Shown: positions 63,029 to 64,000 of the stretch, in pieces
Layout of the letters: every line of letters begins with the position of its first letter
How positions within the stretch are numbered: position 1 is the stretch's first letter
Notes under the pieces: model-generated
What the model was told of the DNA's origin: nothing
Database searches by the model: none
Seen by the model: the letters and a program-made list of their open reading frames with translations, nothing else
Translations under genes and position numbers: made by a program
Assembly (NCBI RefSeq): GCF_042666655.1
Contig: NZ_JBHTDE010000006.1
Location: 124,001-188,000 of the forward strand
Source of the DNA: Paracraurococcus sp042666655
GTDB lineage: Bacteria; Pseudomonadota; Alphaproteobacteria; Acetobacterales; Acetobacteraceae
DNA length: 64,000 nucleotides
Direction of reading: 5' to 3'

Positions 63029-64000
63029 ATGAGCAGGTCCATCCCCATCGGCTACGCGCTGGCCAATCTCCCGCGCTACACCTCCTACCCCACTGCGCCG
63101 CATTTCGGCCCGCTGGGGGAAGCCGAGTACCGCATTTGGCTCAGCGGCATCCGGCCGCAGGACCCGCTCAGCCTCTATCTCCACATCCCCTTCTGCCGCT
63201 CGCTCTGCTGGTATTGCGGCTGCCATACCTCGGTCACCCGCAGCGCCGACCGCATCGCCCGCTATGGCGCCGCGCTGCTCAAGGAAGCCGCGCTGCTGGC
63301 CGCGGCGCTCCCCGCCCATGCCGGCGTCGCATCGCTCCATCTCGGCGGCGGCACCCCCAGCACGCTGGGGGCGGCGGGCTTGCGCAGCCTGTTCGCAGGG
63401 CTGCGTGCCAGCTTCGGCTTCCGCCCCGATGCCGAGCTGGCCATCGAGCTCGACCCCCGGGTGCTGGACGAGGAGATCGTCGCCGCCATGGCCGAGGCCG
63501 GCATCACCCGCGCCTCCTTCGGGGTGCAGGACGTCGAGCCCGCGGTGCAGCGCCGCATCGGCCGCGTCCAGACCGAGGAGGTCGTCGCCCGCGGCGTCGG
63601 CTGGCTGCGCGCCGCCGGGATCAAGGCCATCAACCTGGATCTCATGTATGGCCTGCCCGGCCAGACCGGCGCCCAGGTCGCCGCCACCGCCCGCCTCGCC
63701 GCCGAGCTCGGCGCCGACCGGGTCGCGGTCTTCGGCTATGCCCATGTGCCCTGGATGAAGCCGCACCAGAACGCCATCCACACCGAGGACCTGCCCGGCG
63801 CCCTGGAACGCCTGCGGCAGGCCGAGACGGCGGAGCAGGTGCTGGTCGCCGCCGGCTACCGGGCGATCGGTCTCGACCACTTCGCCAGGCCGGAAGACCC
63901 GATGGCGGTCGCCGCTGCCAACGGCACCCTGCAGCGCAATTTCCAGGGCTACACCACCGACGCCGCGCCGGCGCTGCTGGGCATGGGCGCCTCCTCGATC
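63029..64000 (+). CDS. hemN: oxygen-independent coproporphyrinogen III oxidase HemN (5' part)
   Basis: Radical-SAM enzyme that decarboxylates coproporphyrinogen III in haem synthesis without oxygen. The iron-sulfur cluster motif is HIPFCRSLCWYCGCH (Cys-x3-Cys-x2-Cys-x-Cys), preceded by NLPRYTSYPTAPHF and followed by SLHLGGGTPSTL, ELDPRVLDEE and the later GYAHVPWMKPHQ and FQGYTT, all in HemN order. The extra cysteine after the cluster and the YTSYPTAPHF opening distinguish it from HemW. About 324 of the expected 450 or so residues are inside the window; the rest lies beyond position 64000. Confidence 0.93.
   Translation, partial: MSRSIPIGYALANLPRYTSYPTAPHFGPLGEAEYRIWLSGIRPQDPLSLYLHIPFCRSLCWYCGCHTSVTRSADRIARYGAALLKEAALLAAALPAHAGVASLHLGGGTPSTLGAAGLRSLFAGLRASFGFRPDAELAIELDPRVLDEEIVAAMAEAGITRASFGVQDVEPAVQRRIGRVQTEEVVARGVGWLRAAGIKAINLDLMYGLPGQTGAQVAATARLAAELGADRVAVFGYAHVPWMKPHQNAIHTEDLPGALERLRQAETAEQVLVAAGYRAIGLDHFARPEDPMAVAAANGTLQRNFQGYTTDAAPALLGMGASSI

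Overview
The window is uniformly GC-rich (about 70% by eye), densely coded, with many ATGA, GTGA and TGATG start/stop overlaps. The gene content fits an alphaproteobacterium, most likely an Acetobacteraceae of the Roseomonas type. Pointers are orphan Bug-type tricarboxylate-transport binding proteins, a DUF29 protein, a ChaA exchanger, a Bradyrhizobium-like D-tartrate dehydratase, AtzG/AtzE amidase genes and a proteobacterial GlgE/TreS locus. This is inference; no rRNA or other taxonomic marker lies in the window. I found no rRNA, tRNA, CRISPR array, insertion sequence or phage gene.

Region 1 (1-21.2 kb) is mixed metabolism and regulation. It holds the end of a PmbA/TldE gene, an MFS transporter, an oligopeptide-type binding protein, a Tim44-like membrane protein, an omega-aminotransferase, a DUF29-GST-FkbM methyltransferase run, a winged-helix/TPR regulator divergent from a methyltransferase, ChaA, and a hydantoin-racemase-like protein without the usual cysteines. 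It ends with a catabolic patch: D-tartrate dehydratase, CoA-transferase, enoyl-CoA hydratase and two orphan Bug binding proteins. A small lower-GC patch near 18.85-19.65 kb carries a probably frameshifted membrane-protein gene.

Region 2 (21.3-35.5 kb) is a coenzyme F420 island and the most interesting part. A fused FO synthase (cofGH) converges on an operon of luciferase-like oxidoreductase, F420-dependent glucose-6-phosphate dehydrogenase (fgd), cofE, cofD and cofC, with GTGA start/stop overlaps at all three last junctions. Back-to-back with cofGH lies a five-gene run: two luciferase-like oxidoreductases, an acetamidase/formamidase, an NHL protein and a D-aminopeptidase. Six luciferase-like proteins in 14 kb suggest local production, reduction (Fgd) and use of F420.

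Region 3 (35.5-41.7 kb) holds an OmpR/EnvZ-type two-component system with 10-bp-spaced GTTGCA repeats upstream of the regulator gene, an AlkA-like glycosylase, a lipoprotein, a dihydropyrimidinase-like amidohydrolase and a GT2 glycosyltransferase.

Region 4 (41.9-60.9 kb) is one long minus-strand locus for alpha-glucan and trehalose: glgE, treS fused to maltokinase, glgB, glgX, treZ, malQ, treY, otsA. It links trehalose to maltose-1-phosphate to branched glucan and back to trehalose. It contains no glgA, glgC or otsB. Its GlgE has an extra N-terminal amylase-like module of nearly 490 residues.

Region 5 (61.06-64 kb) holds atzG-atzE, a cupin gene whose only sensible start is a CTG overlapping the amidase stop, and the first part of hemN, which runs off the end.
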